64,000 nucleotides of DNA from Cladopsammia gracilis (GCA_022457155.1 JAJGOT010000071.1:421001-485000), one strand, 5' to 3'. Counted from the first letter of the stretch, positions 6,672 through 15,024 are shown. Translations and numbers: made by a program. The notes: generated by a model not told the origin, from the letters alone.

Positions 6672-7916
6672 TTAGTACTGTACAGATTCCAGTTGCCTGC
6701 TAATGATGTTCAACTGTGAGTCTGAGATGGTGAAAATGTGGCAGTTTGCATTTCCCGAGCCTGTGCCGTTTCGTTCAATCTCGAGTTGCACACCATCCTG
6801 TGTGTTGACGAGCCGTTGGCCGTTGCCGTGCAGAGCTGGGTCAGCCATGGACCGCAGGTCAATCCAGAGACCAAACTTGTTGCCTGTGAGATATTTGGTC
6901 AGGTTCATGTTGGGCCTGCCGCGCGTGTGAAAGTGTCGGGAGATTTCACCCCACATGTCAGTGCCGGAGATACCCTCGTTGTAGACCGTGTTTGGAACCC
7001 CATTTACGGTTACCTTAACTTTGGTGATGTCTGGATTGAAATAATTCTCAGAATCCCTTGCACCCGCAGCATAGGGGTTGATGAACAGCAAGAGGATGCC
7101 CTTGAGAGACCTGCGCTGTGGGTTTACCCGAAGATTCATCCGAGTGTCCCCGCTTTTTGAGAAGGGATGCACCCGATCTCGCATTACGAAGTCATAGGCG
7201 AACCCCTTGCCGCTAGTATAAGTGCTTGTTGCTTCGTCGGCCAGCTCCTTACTTCTGATCGTCTCGTACTCCAGCTGGATGTTTTCCAACTTGTACACGA
7301 GCTTGCTTGTGTCTGAGCCTCGGACAACTTGGCTTGCGGGGGCTAGGGTTAGTTCGAAGACCAGATCACTGTATAGGGCCTGAGGGTACATGATTCCGTG
7401 ATCAGTTAAGATTTGGTGATCCAGTTTGATGCGGTACTTATTCTTGTATATTGACTCAAGCTTGTTCTCTGCATCCACGCCGGAAGTCTTCTTGTCGCCA
7501 GCAACAGATCGAATCTTACACAAATCCACACTCTGGATGCCCTCCATAAGCATGTTGTCCCGCTCATCGGTTGATTTGAAAAGGTCTTCGAATATCTTAT
7601 AGATATCGTACCCAACTGTGTCCTCGACGGTGGTGGCGCCAAACTTTACAACGAGCCTGTCCACCAGGGCCCTAGAAACATTTTGCACGAGAAAGTTGTT
7701 AGCGTGGCCCCCGGCAAGGTTGATGTTAAACACAAGTGCAAGCGAGCCGGACACAAGGACATCATGCTCGCCCAGCTTGGGCACCGAGACGTACAGTGTC
7801 TCGCCGGGATTGGCCTCAGAAGGGTTGAATGTGATGCGCTTAACGGTTCGCTCTGCCTTCATGGCACCCACTGTCTTTTCGCTGTGAGATGGAAGTAGAT
7901 TCGGTTGCACAGCCAT
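6672..7916 (-). CDS. probable double-jelly-roll major capsid protein, 414 aa
   Basis: A beta-rich protein of 414 residues without membrane segments, lying next to the packaging ATPase. It contains NPSEANPGETLYVSVPKL, GSLALVFNINLAGG, NNFLVQNVSRALVDRLVVKF and, near the C-terminal third, SLKGILLLFINPY followed by YFNPDITKVKVTVNGVPN. The last pattern (ILLLF..., then strand-rich KV.VT..G.PN..Y) is characteristic of the second jelly roll in Polinton-type major capsid proteins. It ends in ISRQLESVQY. ATG 7916 is preceded directly by GGTATATATTTG (7917-7928). The gene is intact. The call rests on pattern and genome context; the 601-aa protein at 9408 is the other candidate for a large virion protein. 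Confidence 0.68.
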   Translation of the reverse strand: MAVQPNLLPSHSEKTVGAMKAERTVKRITFNPSEANPGETLYVSVPKLGEHDVLVSGSLALVFNINLAGGHANNFLVQNVSRALVDRLVVKFGATTVEDTVGYDIYKIFEDLFKSTDERDNMLMEGIQSVDLCKIRSVAGDKKTSGVDAENKLESIYKNKYRIKLDHQILTDHGIMYPQALYSDLVFELTLAPASQVVRGSDTSKLVYKLENIQLEYETIRSKELADEATSTYTSGKGFAYDFVMRDRVHPFSKSGDTRMNLRVNPQRRSLKGILLLFINPYAAGARDSENYFNPDITKVKVTVNGVPNTVYNEGISGTDMWGEISRHFHTRGRPNMNLTKYLTGNKFGLWIDLRSMADPALHGNGQRLVNTQDGVQLEIERNGTGSGNANCHIFTISDSQLNIISRQLESVQY

Positions 7917-7955
7917 GGTATATATTTGTGTTTTTAAAACTTATATTTATATATC
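7917..7955. promoter_or_regulatory. divergent promoter between capsid and coiled-coil genes
   Basis: The 42-base spacer holds AAATATATACC reading left (directly before ATG 7916) and TTATATTTATATATC reading right (7941-7955, before ATG 7959). Confidence 0.55.
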
Positions 7956-7958
7956 GTC

Positions 7959-9398
7959 ATGGCAGAAGGCGGATATGATATACCTGATGAGACAACTGAC
8001 ACAGACCCTCTCATCCCAGACACAGGGGATAACGAGGATGCTGAGATTGAAGAGTGGTTGAATCAACCAATGACAGAAGAAGAAAAACAAGAATACAGTC
8101 GATGGACCCATGACCAAGACACCACGCAACCTTTTGAACCAGGGGCTGCTTCCACACCATCTGGTGAACAAGTGCCTATGATCCCAAGAACAAGGTTGCC
8201 CCCAGAACAACAAGGCTCCCACACTGAAGAAACCTCTTTCATTACAGGGGATACTCAAGGTCGGCGATTGATAACAATGAATGATATGGCCTTTGACGAG
8301 GTTAAGAACGAGTTTACCAGCGCAGACAGAAATCAACTTAATTTTCGGTACGAGGTGAAACCAAAATCAGGTGGGGCCATCATAGAGGTAAAATATCATA
8401 CCAGAGACAAATGGTATCCTCTTTACACAAGAAGCCGTGGGGCTTCCGAAAAGACTCTCAACGCTTCTCTTCCCAAAGAGATCAAAGCTGCTCTCGGAAA
8501 GTCTGTGACTGAAGAGTTAAATGAAACAAATGCTACACTTGAAGCAACTCAAAAAGAACTGGAAGCAAAACAAAATGAACTACAACAAATGGAACAAAGG
8601 GATGCGGATGCACAAAAACTTCGCCGCGTCACGGATGCCCTCAGAAATAGAATCAAAGATATTGATGACCAGATTCAAGAGAAGGAAGATGCACATGGCC
8701 CACTGGATACGGAGACAATACAAAGACTAAAAAATGAAAAGCGAACTGTTGAAGCTGAGCATCAAGCTAAACGAAAACAACTGGACAATGCGCAAAAAAC
8801 TGCCAAACAAGCAGACAAACTAAAACTTGACAGTAGGGGATTAGATAGACGCCGAGAGGAGCTTAGAGGAAAACAGGACGCTGTGAAACCACTGGACGAA
8901 CTGAAACAGAACAAAGAAGAGCTTGAACGGCAGAACGCTGAAGACAAGCGCGTCATAGAGGATGAGAACACTTCTCCCTCTGAAAGAGAAGCCGCGGAAG
9001 CCCGGGTTGCTGAACGTGAAGAAAAGCTAGCAAGGGTCAACACAGAAATTGAGGTGCGTGAAAGGGGAATGTCTTTGAGAGAGCGGGTTAGAGAAATCTT
9101 CAAGAAATACGGATGGACCCTGCAAGCGATTGTTCTGGCAGCTGGCATCACCATCAGCGCTGTGGTACTCGCCACCTTGAATGGCCTGGCAAAGGCCACC
9201 AAGGCTATTGGAAATGGCCTTAAAGAGCTTGGCAAAAAGGCAGCCAACGCCCTGCCTGGCTTGATTGGGTCAATTGTGAGTTTTCTCTTCAAAGCTGCTG
9301 GGTCGGTCATCTCCTTTCTGGGTGAACACGCCTGGCTGCTCATCCTTGCCGTGGTGGCCTTCCTTGTTGAAAGGGGCACCAAGCGTGCGAAGTCATAA
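7959..9398 (+). CDS. coiled-coil protein with C-terminal membrane helices, 479 aa
   Basis: The N-terminal 110 residues are acidic and disordered (PDETTDTDPLIPDTGDNEDAE). A globular segment with EVKYHTRDKWYPLYTRSRG follows. About 190 residues of strongly charged coiled coil come next (ELEAKQNELQQMEQR onward, roughly residues 185-375). The C-terminus has three hydrophobic stretches: LQAIVLAAGITISAVVLATL, LPGLIGSIVSFLFKAAGSVI and WLLILAVVAFLVE. It ends in a basic tail. A membrane-anchored virion or fusion-like architecture is conceivable, but I cannot assign a function. It diverges from the capsid gene with only 42 bases between starts and converges with the next gene with a 9-base gap. Confidence 0.75.
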   Translation: MAEGGYDIPDETTDTDPLIPDTGDNEDAEIEEWLNQPMTEEEKQEYSRWTHDQDTTQPFEPGAASTPSGEQVPMIPRTRLPPEQQGSHTEETSFITGDTQGRRLITMNDMAFDEVKNEFTSADRNQLNFRYEVKPKSGGAIIEVKYHTRDKWYPLYTRSRGASEKTLNASLPKEIKAALGKSVTEELNETNATLEATQKELEAKQNELQQMEQRDADAQKLRRVTDALRNRIKDIDDQIQEKEDAHGPLDTETIQRLKNEKRTVEAEHQAKRKQLDNAQKTAKQADKLKLDSRGLDRRREELRGKQDAVKPLDELKQNKEELERQNAEDKRVIEDENTSPSEREAAEARVAEREEKLARVNTEIEVRERGMSLRERVREIFKKYGWTLQAIVLAAGITISAVVLATLNGLAKATKAIGNGLKELGKKAANALPGLIGSIVSFLFKAAGSVISFLGEHAWLLILAVVAFLVERGTKRAKS

Positions 9399-9407
9399 GC
9401 TTTGCGC

Positions 9408-11213
9408 TTATCTAAACCAAACAATAACGCCTGCTAAAGCAATCGCGCCCACACCAATGAGTGCCTTGTTTACGTGATGTGAGTCGGGCTGTGGTGTGGG
9501 CTGTGGTGTGGGTTGTGGAGTGGGGGCTGGTTTTGGGTCTTTTGGTGCGAGGCCCTGTGCCTGTGTGGCCTGTTTATGTATCGGGTTTGATGGATGACTG
9601 TTTGGTGGATTTATTTTTGTTGGTCCCCCATCCATGTGGCGAAGGGAGGCTTTTTTTGTGCCCAGGTTAACATCGTTGTTCACACCCAGCTTCATACCTT
9701 GCGTTGCCTCCTTGAGATTGTTGTTGTACCTCACCACGCTCTCTGTGTTGATAATCATTCGTGATGGCATGAGCCAGCTTCCAGGCGCTGTCGCAAAGTC
9801 TAAGCGCACTTTAGTTGCTTGGATGGCAAGCTGATATCGCTGTACGCTTGTTGCGATGTCGTTCAGTATTATTGCCTCCTCTAGATGGGTGAGGAATACT
9901 CTCTGCGTTTCGAACGCCCGGCCTCCTCTTCCAATGATGCTGCTGCGAGTGTTTGCTTGTGCACCCAGGATGCAGTACACAAAGGCCTCGATTGATTGGT
10001 TCATACGCGCGAGCCCTGGCTGTGTTAGCCCTTGTGCATAATTAGGCACAAAGTGCTCGAACTGACTAACCGCGCCTTGGTCGTTACGAACGAAGTATAT
10101 ACCGTTTGTTCGATAGTTTGGGTCTTTTCTGTCTGTGACGCGCTCGTCATCAAACAGGGCTAGATCGGGATCAGGATAGTCGTAATCAGTAGAGTAGGGG
10201 CCCTCACCAGTAACCCAAATGTACACATTGCCAAGACCGTGGTTTTTGCCGTATGTGAAACGGAAGTCAGAATTGGGGTCGACACCAAACTCTTGGCAAA
10301 TCCTCTTGTATGCGTCGATGTTGAACTTGTTGTCTTTCTGGTTGAATGTGGGGTCGTCTGGCAAAGCACTCACGCTCTGTTCCCCACCCAGCTTGTAGAG
10401 TATTCGTCTTGTTGTGAAATAGACGTGAAACCTGTAAAATGACCGGAGTTGCGGGGTTAGGGAGAGAGTCGAGTTCTTATCAAACAGAAGGTCACGCGAG
10501 ATCCCGCAGCCGGTTGTTGCACACCACAGAGCAAAGTTTAGTTGTTGTGGCCAGAAACTCATATGCGGACCGCCGAGCCACTTTCTCCCATATTTCGCGG
10601 TTGTGAACGAAATTTGTGTGTCTCTGAAAATGTTTCTGTATTTCGTTGTGAAATAATCAGTTGGCGTGACATAGATCTTTTGCGCTTCATCGTTCAAGAC
10701 AGAGCCAATCATCATGTCTTTATCGATTGAGGTGGCGAATTCAACAGCAGGGATTGGCTTTTGTGTGTTTCGGTTTAACGTTAACTGATAAGGGAAACCG
10801 CCAATATACTCTAAGCCAAGGGCGTCTTTCAGGGCTTGTGTCCAATTCTTGTGCGGTATGTCTGAAGGCATAGCCCAGGAGCCATGCCCCTCTGAGAAAA
10901 GAACTACTGCTGAGGCTTTGTGATTTTCGTCGAAAGAAACTTCTGTTTTAAATCTTGACATATCAGCGTGCGGGAAACGCCTTTTAAAGTCTGAGATAGC
11001 CTTAGCCTTGGCAGCTGTAGAGAGTTTTTCAGCCTCCAGAGAACTCATCCAAGCCAGTTGTGGGTTTACTGTGGGTTGTGTTGGCTGTTTTTTTCTAATA
11101 TACCTTTGTTCTGGATAAAGGGGATTTTGGGGTCGAGAAAAAAACGGGGGTGGGGGTCCGTAATCGTGACCGCCAACGTTCAGACCGAGATTTGAACCGC
11201 GTCTGCCAAACAT
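9408..11213 (-). CDS. large virus-like protein of unknown function, 601 aa, C-terminal anchor
   Basis: Starts at MFGRRG (ATG 11213), two bases after a TTATATAAATATATTT motif. A further ATG upstream (11234) lies inside the promoter and is rejected. The N-terminus is glycine/proline-rich (YGPPPPFFSRPQNPLYP). A long globular region follows, with SFWPQQLNFALWCATTGCG and YRFHVYFTTRRILYKLGG. The tail has PTPQPTPQPTPQP repeats and a final hydrophobic helix (ALIGVGAIALAGVIVWF). It is the longest intact frame in the element. Size and position suggest a structural protein, possibly membrane-anchored. I do not recognise the family with certainty. Confidence 0.75.
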   Translation of the reverse strand: MFGRRGSNLGLNVGGHDYGPPPPFFSRPQNPLYPEQRYIRKKQPTQPTVNPQLAWMSSLEAEKLSTAAKAKAISDFKRRFPHADMSRFKTEVSFDENHKASAVVLFSEGHGSWAMPSDIPHKNWTQALKDALGLEYIGGFPYQLTLNRNTQKPIPAVEFATSIDKDMMIGSVLNDEAQKIYVTPTDYFTTKYRNIFRDTQISFTTAKYGRKWLGGPHMSFWPQQLNFALWCATTGCGISRDLLFDKNSTLSLTPQLRSFYRFHVYFTTRRILYKLGGEQSVSALPDDPTFNQKDNKFNIDAYKRICQEFGVDPNSDFRFTYGKNHGLGNVYIWVTGEGPYSTDYDYPDPDLALFDDERVTDRKDPNYRTNGIYFVRNDQGAVSQFEHFVPNYAQGLTQPGLARMNQSIEAFVYCILGAQANTRSSIIGRGGRAFETQRVFLTHLEEAIILNDIATSVQRYQLAIQATKVRLDFATAPGSWLMPSRMIINTESVVRYNNNLKEATQGMKLGVNNDVNLGTKKASLRHMDGGPTKINPPNSHPSNPIHKQATQAQGLAPKDPKPAPTPQPTPQPTPQPDSHHVNKALIGVGAIALAGVIVWFR

Positions 11214-11258
11214 GATTATATAAATATATTTCAAATATATATATTATTTATATATACA
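11214..11258. promoter_or_regulatory. divergent promoter between the 601-aa and penton genes
   Basis: A 45-base spacer made almost only of A and T. It carries AAATATATTTATATAA to the left (11216-11231 region) and ATTTATATATAC to the right (11246-11257), one base before ATG 11259. Confidence 0.55.
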
Positions 11259-11933
11259 ATGGTTGTGTTGACAATCGTCGCGCCTTCGAACCCTCACACC
11301 ATCTACTTCGATCACCCGCTTCAGAAACCGAGCTACATGCGGCTTCTAGCTTGCTCGCTCTACAATTCGTGGTATAATTTGAAAGAAAATGGACAAATAT
11401 CTGTTAAACTAACTGACTCACAGTACCCAACTTTTGTCAGCATTACATCTGGTTATTATACTCCAGAGAGCATGGCAACAACCATAACCGAAAATTTCGC
11501 AAAAGAGAATACAGAAGTTCTTGTAGACACACGTACATCTCTTGGTGTTATGAGGATCTTAAACCCAAAAAATAAATATACATTTACTCTGTCCAATAAT
11601 CTAAAAGCGCTATTCGGCATTGTCTACCAAGCTAACTCAAGTATTCTAGTTAGAAAATTTTATTCACAAGACACTTACTTTGTTCACTGTGACATTATTG
11701 ACAAACAACAAAATCTTTTCAACGGAAAACCTTCAAGTGTTTTGGCCAGATTAGATATCAAAGGTAAACCATACGAGAAAATTAACTATCAACCAATACA
11801 ACAGCATGTCTTACGTGACACCTCCTCTGGAGACTATGTAAACAGCATAACACTGTCTGTCAAAGACGTAGACAATAACCTCTTTGACTTCCATGGACTT
11901 TCATTAGAATTTGAACTTGAGATCATCAATTAA
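11259..11933 (+). CDS. penton-like minor capsid protein, 224 aa
   Basis: A 224-residue beta-rich protein that matches the general pattern of Polinton minor capsid (single jelly-roll penton) proteins. It has an early SLYNSW(Y/H)NL-type segment, a middle FVHCDIIDKQQNLFNGKPS and a C-terminal strand pair (FHGLSLEFELEI). It diverges from the 601-aa gene with about 45 bases between starts, sharing a bidirectional TATA-rich spacer (11214-11258). It is intact. The family call is from sequence pattern plus linkage to the capsid and ATPase genes, not from a search. Confidence 0.72.
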   Translation: MVVLTIVAPSNPHTIYFDHPLQKPSYMRLLACSLYNSWYNLKENGQISVKLTDSQYPTFVSITSGYYTPESMATTITENFAKENTEVLVDTRTSLGVMRILNPKNKYTFTLSNNLKALFGIVYQANSSILVRKFYSQDTYFVHCDIIDKQQNLFNGKPSSVLARLDIKGKPYEKINYQPIQQHVLRDTSSGDYVNSITLSVKDVDNNLFDFHGLSLEFELEIIN

Positions 11934-11937
11934 AAAA

Positions 11938-11951
11938 TATATATATACCCC
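11938..11951 (+). promoter_or_regulatory. TATATACCCC promoter motif of the frameshifted membrane gene
   Basis: ATATATATATACCC ends a few bases before the doubled ATG at 11954. It follows the penton stop codon directly. Confidence 0.55.
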
Positions 11952-11953
11952 TG

Positions 11954-12632
11954 ATGATGAGCTCGGCTAATGTGTTGCCATCAGCTCCTGAATACAGCGA
12001 AACTCCATCGCTTTACCCAGACTTATCCAACGGTGAAGACTTCAGACTCAAGAAAATTTCTGACTTGCAAAAGGAGCTTGAGTCGGAGGCTAATCATTAC
12101 AGGCAAGTTGCGAAGAAATACAAGCGAGCACACACCATTGTTCACGGAACCGCAGTAAGTTTTGGTTTCATTTCTACAGGCTTGTCTTCAGCCACAATCG
12201 TCACAGCCCTGACAGGAGCCGGGCTCATAGCCAGCCCTGTCATTGCCGGCGTGGCAGCTATGACAGGTTTTTCAGCGGCCGGCATCACTTTGTTTAGTAG
12301 GCGGCTTCAGAGAAAAATTACTAAACACGAAAAAATATACACACTCGCCCTTGCAAAACGAAACTCTGTCTTTGAGCTGGTTTCAAAAGCTAACTGACAA
12401 GCGTATCAGCGATTCAGAGTTCAAAATAATGCTCCGTGAAGTTGAGAGCTATTATGAACTTAAGAACGAAATACGCTCTGGTGAAGCAAACCCCTCACAA
12501 AACAAACAAACTCAAACTCAAACGCCAGATCTTGACAAGATCAGAAAAGAAATCCGCAAGGAAGAACAAGAAGAGATTCAAAAAAAACTCAATCGTCTTA
12601 CCGCTGTGTCCAAGTCAGATTTGAAAGACTAA
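11954..12632 (+). pseudogene. membrane protein with a one-base frameshift near 12390
   Basis: The first frame (11954-12397, 147 codons) has a doubled start codon, a coiled-coil segment (LQKELESEANHYRQVAKKY), a long hydrophobic, alanine/glycine-rich region at about residues 62-110 (FISTGLSSATIVTALTGAGL onward) and a basic stretch after it. It stops at 12397 soon after the segment FELVSKA. A second frame with no promoter begins in the overlap and continues to 12632 with charged helical sequence (DSEFKIMLREVESYYELK, then KIRKEIRKEEQEEIQKKL). The charge pattern continues smoothly across the step, so a single inserted base in 12380-12397 best explains the break. Function unknown. Confidence 0.75.
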
Positions 12633-12673
12633 ATTCGGGTTTCTCGCTTTATCTAACAAAAGAACGCAATTGC

Positions 12674-12735
12674 GTGACAAAGCGTGACACATGACGTGAC
12701 ATTGTGCGTGACTGTCACGCGTGACATTGCGTGAC
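12674..12735 (+). repeat. cluster of CGTGAC repeats
   Basis: Within about 62 bases the hexamer CGTGAC or its core GTGAC occurs six times in direct orientation (12674, 12684, 12696, 12708, 12721, 12731) and once inverted (GTCAC just before 12719). Spacing is 10-13 bases, about one helical turn. This looks like a protein-binding array (regulatory region or replication origin) in the only sizeable non-coding stretch of the element. Confidence 0.6.
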
Positions 12736-12765
12736 ACATAACGAAAAGGGACAAAACCCTAGTGA

Positions 12766-13010
12766 GGGGGTGCTCTGGTGACTGTTTCGTTTTTGCCTAG
12801 CCTAGGCTAGGACTTAACTCCGGACAAGGGAGTTGTCGTTTCCCGTTTAGCCTCTGGGAGCGAGGTCGAGTTCTCCTAGGAGATCTCTGTTCGAGCACCC
12901 CCCTGTATCAGTTGGGCCGGGGCTGGTTCACCAGGGGGTCACTAACTGACGCAGCAACCCCACTACCCCTGGTCTGACATCGCATTAGCCGTAAGCAGGA
13001 TTCAGTGGGG
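12766..13010. other. structured intergenic block with nested and crossing inverted repeats
   Basis: A GC-rich non-coding stretch. GGGGGTGCTC (12766-12775) pairs with GAGCACCCCC (12893-12902). Inside that loop lie a perfect 16-base palindrome CCTAGCCTAGGCTAGG (12796-12811) and an AACTCC/GGAGTT hairpin (12816-12834). Beyond it ACCAGGGG (12930-12937) pairs with CCCCTGGT (12966-12973), and CCCCACT (12958-12964) pairs with AGTGGGG (13004-13010). The last two pairings cross, as in a pseudoknot. It could be a structured RNA, an origin, or a transcript boundary element. No tRNA or rRNA pattern fits. Confidence 0.5.
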
Positions 13011-13269
13011 GGCCAGCCACACCTCCCTGAGCTATACCGAATTACAGACTTACTATAATATATGGTGCGAACAGGTCTTTTATATTCGAGCGAATTGCCG
13101 TGCTTTCACATGTGGTAACTCATAAAGAACTACGCATGCGCAAATATAACCGAAAAGTTGTATTTTTCTAAATATAGGCTTTACATAATAAATACCGGAA
13201 GTCACAAGATCGCCAAATTGAAAAAACAATTATAATGTTTAAGCATGACTGACTTCACCGCACGGCTCA

Positions 13270-13890
13270 ATGAACTTGACAAACAACACAATCCTTCGCT
13301 CGCTATATGGTGGTGATTATAGGAAAGAAATACACCGCTTGCGCCTGCCGGAAAAACTTTGCCATATCTACGAAGATATGGGGTTGGCAGAGATGGGGAA
13401 ACAATATCTACAAGAACATTATAACGCCTTGCAGCGTGAACGTTGGGCCCGAAGATTTCTGTCTTGTTATTCTTGTGGCGGCCCATTTTTGCAATCAAGC
13501 GATTCTTGTGAACTTTATTGCAAAAAATGCGGCCGTGTGGAAGTGCTAGAGGATTATGCTCCGGCATATACGGATCAAAACATTTTGTACAAACCAAGAC
13601 AAAGGCAGTCGGCACGGTGTTATGCGTTTGGGTACGCTTTGAAACGGATTTGCAAGAACCTTGAATTGACTATCGACCAAATAGATAACACGAAACGTAT
13701 CTTCAAACTTATAGAAGCTCGGCTTCCGAGAATCTCTTATACGTTTGTGATCTACAACATCCTGGACATTACAATGCCGCTTGAAGACCCGCAACGAGCG
13801 ATTGTAAATTACCTGAGGCAACAGATGTCAAACAATATGATAATTAAAAACGACCGTTTATGGAACAATGCTTTCAAAGATCTTGAGTAA
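13270..13890 (+). CDS. VLTF3-like late transcription factor (zinc ribbon), 206 aa
   Basis: A 206-residue protein with a zinc-ribbon Cys pattern (C66-x2-C69 ... C84-x2-C87; SCYSCGG...YCKKCGRV). Its C-terminal helical domain (RISYTFVIYNILDITMP... and DRLWNNAFKDLE) resembles the poxvirus late transcription factor 3 (A2-like) family known from nucleocytoplasmic large DNA viruses and some virophage/Polinton relatives. If right, it would activate the element's late genes, which share one promoter motif. Its own upstream region lacks that motif, as expected for an earlier-class gene. A 23-codon frame from ATG 13245 overlaps the start, so the true N-terminus is uncertain. Its end overlaps the exonuclease gene tail to tail by 17 bases. 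Confidence 0.6.
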   Translation: MNLTNNTILRSLYGGDYRKEIHRLRLPEKLCHIYEDMGLAEMGKQYLQEHYNALQRERWARRFLSCYSCGGPFLQSSDSCELYCKKCGRVEVLEDYAPAYTDQNILYKPRQRQSARCYAFGYALKRICKNLELTIDQIDNTKRIFKLIEARLPRISYTFVIYNILDITMPLEDPQRAIVNYLRQQMSNNMIIKNDRLWNNAFKDLE

Positions 13891-14980
13891 AAGTTGCCGC
13901 TTTCTCAATAAGAAAGGCTTCTAACATGGCACTGTCATCGCCGATGTTGTCTTCAAAAGTTTCACCAGGTATGGTTTTGTCAAGGTGTTTTTGTTTTGAT
14001 AAATTTTCATGAAACCGGTTGATCGGTTCGTGAATAGTTTCTAAGAAATTTAGTTGTTTTGTTTCCCAAATTGTTGATATATCAAGAAGCTTCCATGAAA
14101 ATAAGGCAACTGTCTTATAATGGTTTGGGGGCCAAGCTTCACGGAATGTTATTCTGTTTATTTCCTTCAAAAACTCTAAATCTCTTCGTTTCTGATCCTC
14201 GTCATAGCTCATATAAAACCACTCACCGCTACATACGAAATCTCCAGATGAAATTCCTTTCATAATTCTTCCAAACATAGCTGTTGATTTTGTTGCGCCG
14301 AGGTCAAGTAATTTTGTCTGACCCGGAAATATTTTTTGTTTGGAAGATAGAAGATAAATACCACATGCACGTGCTGATGGTTTTTTCGTTTTGTGTACAA
14401 CCCCTTTGTTTAGAAAGGAATTATGTTCAAGGCTAAGACCAAGCTGCTTCAAAGAACACATTCTGAAATAGGCATCTACAAACAAGCCTTTGTTAACTCT
14501 CTTCCCGCTGAGAGCAAGGCCTGTTTGTATTTGATCACGATACTGTTTAGGAATTTTTTGGCATGCGATCTTTCTGGTGTAAGGGCACTTAAACTCTAAC
14601 AAGACAATTGTCTCGTCTTTGTGTGAGAAATATCCGTCTGGGCTGAAAGAAACCTTTCCAAAAAGAGGGTGCCCCTTTGGAAGATTTATAGAGCCCTTAT
14701 ATCTGAAAACTTTGACAGAATGTTTCTTCTCAAAGTATTCACGGACTAGAAACTCAAACAATGTGCCCCAAGAGCAGGCCACATTTTTGCTCATGTCGAT
14801 GGGGTTTACCTTTTTGCGAATTAGACTTGACTGACTCTCAAATGGCGAAGACCCGGTCAAGGCAGAGATCTCCGAGGCTCCGATTGTATTTTGTCTGGCT
14901 TTGACCCATTCTTCGCTCCTTTGAACCAGACCAGTCTCGTGTGATTTAAGGAAGGCCTTGAAAGCTTTCACGTTCGCCAT
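13874..14980 (-). CDS. YqaJ/lambda-exonuclease-type nuclease, 368 aa
   Basis: A PD-(D/E)XK nuclease of the YqaJ/viral recombinase group, which resects double-stranded DNA for single-strand annealing. Numbered from ATG 14980, it shows GASEI (34-38), WGTLFE (71-76), SPDG (113-116), LEFKCP (128-133) and QYRDQIQTG (146-154). The Asp, the Glu-x-Lys pair and the Gln are all in place. The frame is open for 36 more codons upstream, but that part comes from two direct repeats. ATG 14980 follows a GCATATACTA motif (14987-14996) similar to the other promoters. The gene is intact. Paired with the polymerase, it points to recombination-assisted replication. Confidence 0.85.
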   Translation of the reverse strand: MANVKAFKAFLKSHETGLVQRSEEWVKARQNTIGASEISALTGSSPFESQSSLIRKKVNPIDMSKNVACSWGTLFEFLVREYFEKKHSVKVFRYKGSINLPKGHPLFGKVSFSPDGYFSHKDETIVLLEFKCPYTRKIACQKIPKQYRDQIQTGLALSGKRVNKGLFVDAYFRMCSLKQLGLSLEHNSFLNKGVVHKTKKPSARACGIYLLSSKQKIFPGQTKLLDLGATKSTAMFGRIMKGISSGDFVCSGEWFYMSYDEDQKRRDLEFLKEINRITFREAWPPNHYKTVALFSWKLLDISTIWETKQLNFLETIHEPINRFHENLSKQKHLDKTIPGETFEDNIGDDSAMLEAFLIEKAATFTQDL

Positions 14981-14986
14981 GTGGGT

Positions 14987-14996
14987 TAGTATATGC
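14987..14996 (-). promoter_or_regulatory. TATAC-type promoter motif of the exonuclease
   Basis: GCATATACTA on the minus strand, six bases before ATG 14980. It supports the shorter start. Confidence 0.4.
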
Positions 14997-15024
14997 GAGG
15001 ATGGGGTTTCTTCAATTGGTGGTG

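Noticed and set aside
12766..13060. tRNA, snRNA or CRISPR-like unit in the structured block
   Set aside because: No cloverleaf, no U1/U2-type conserved start, and no regularly spaced repeats and spacers.
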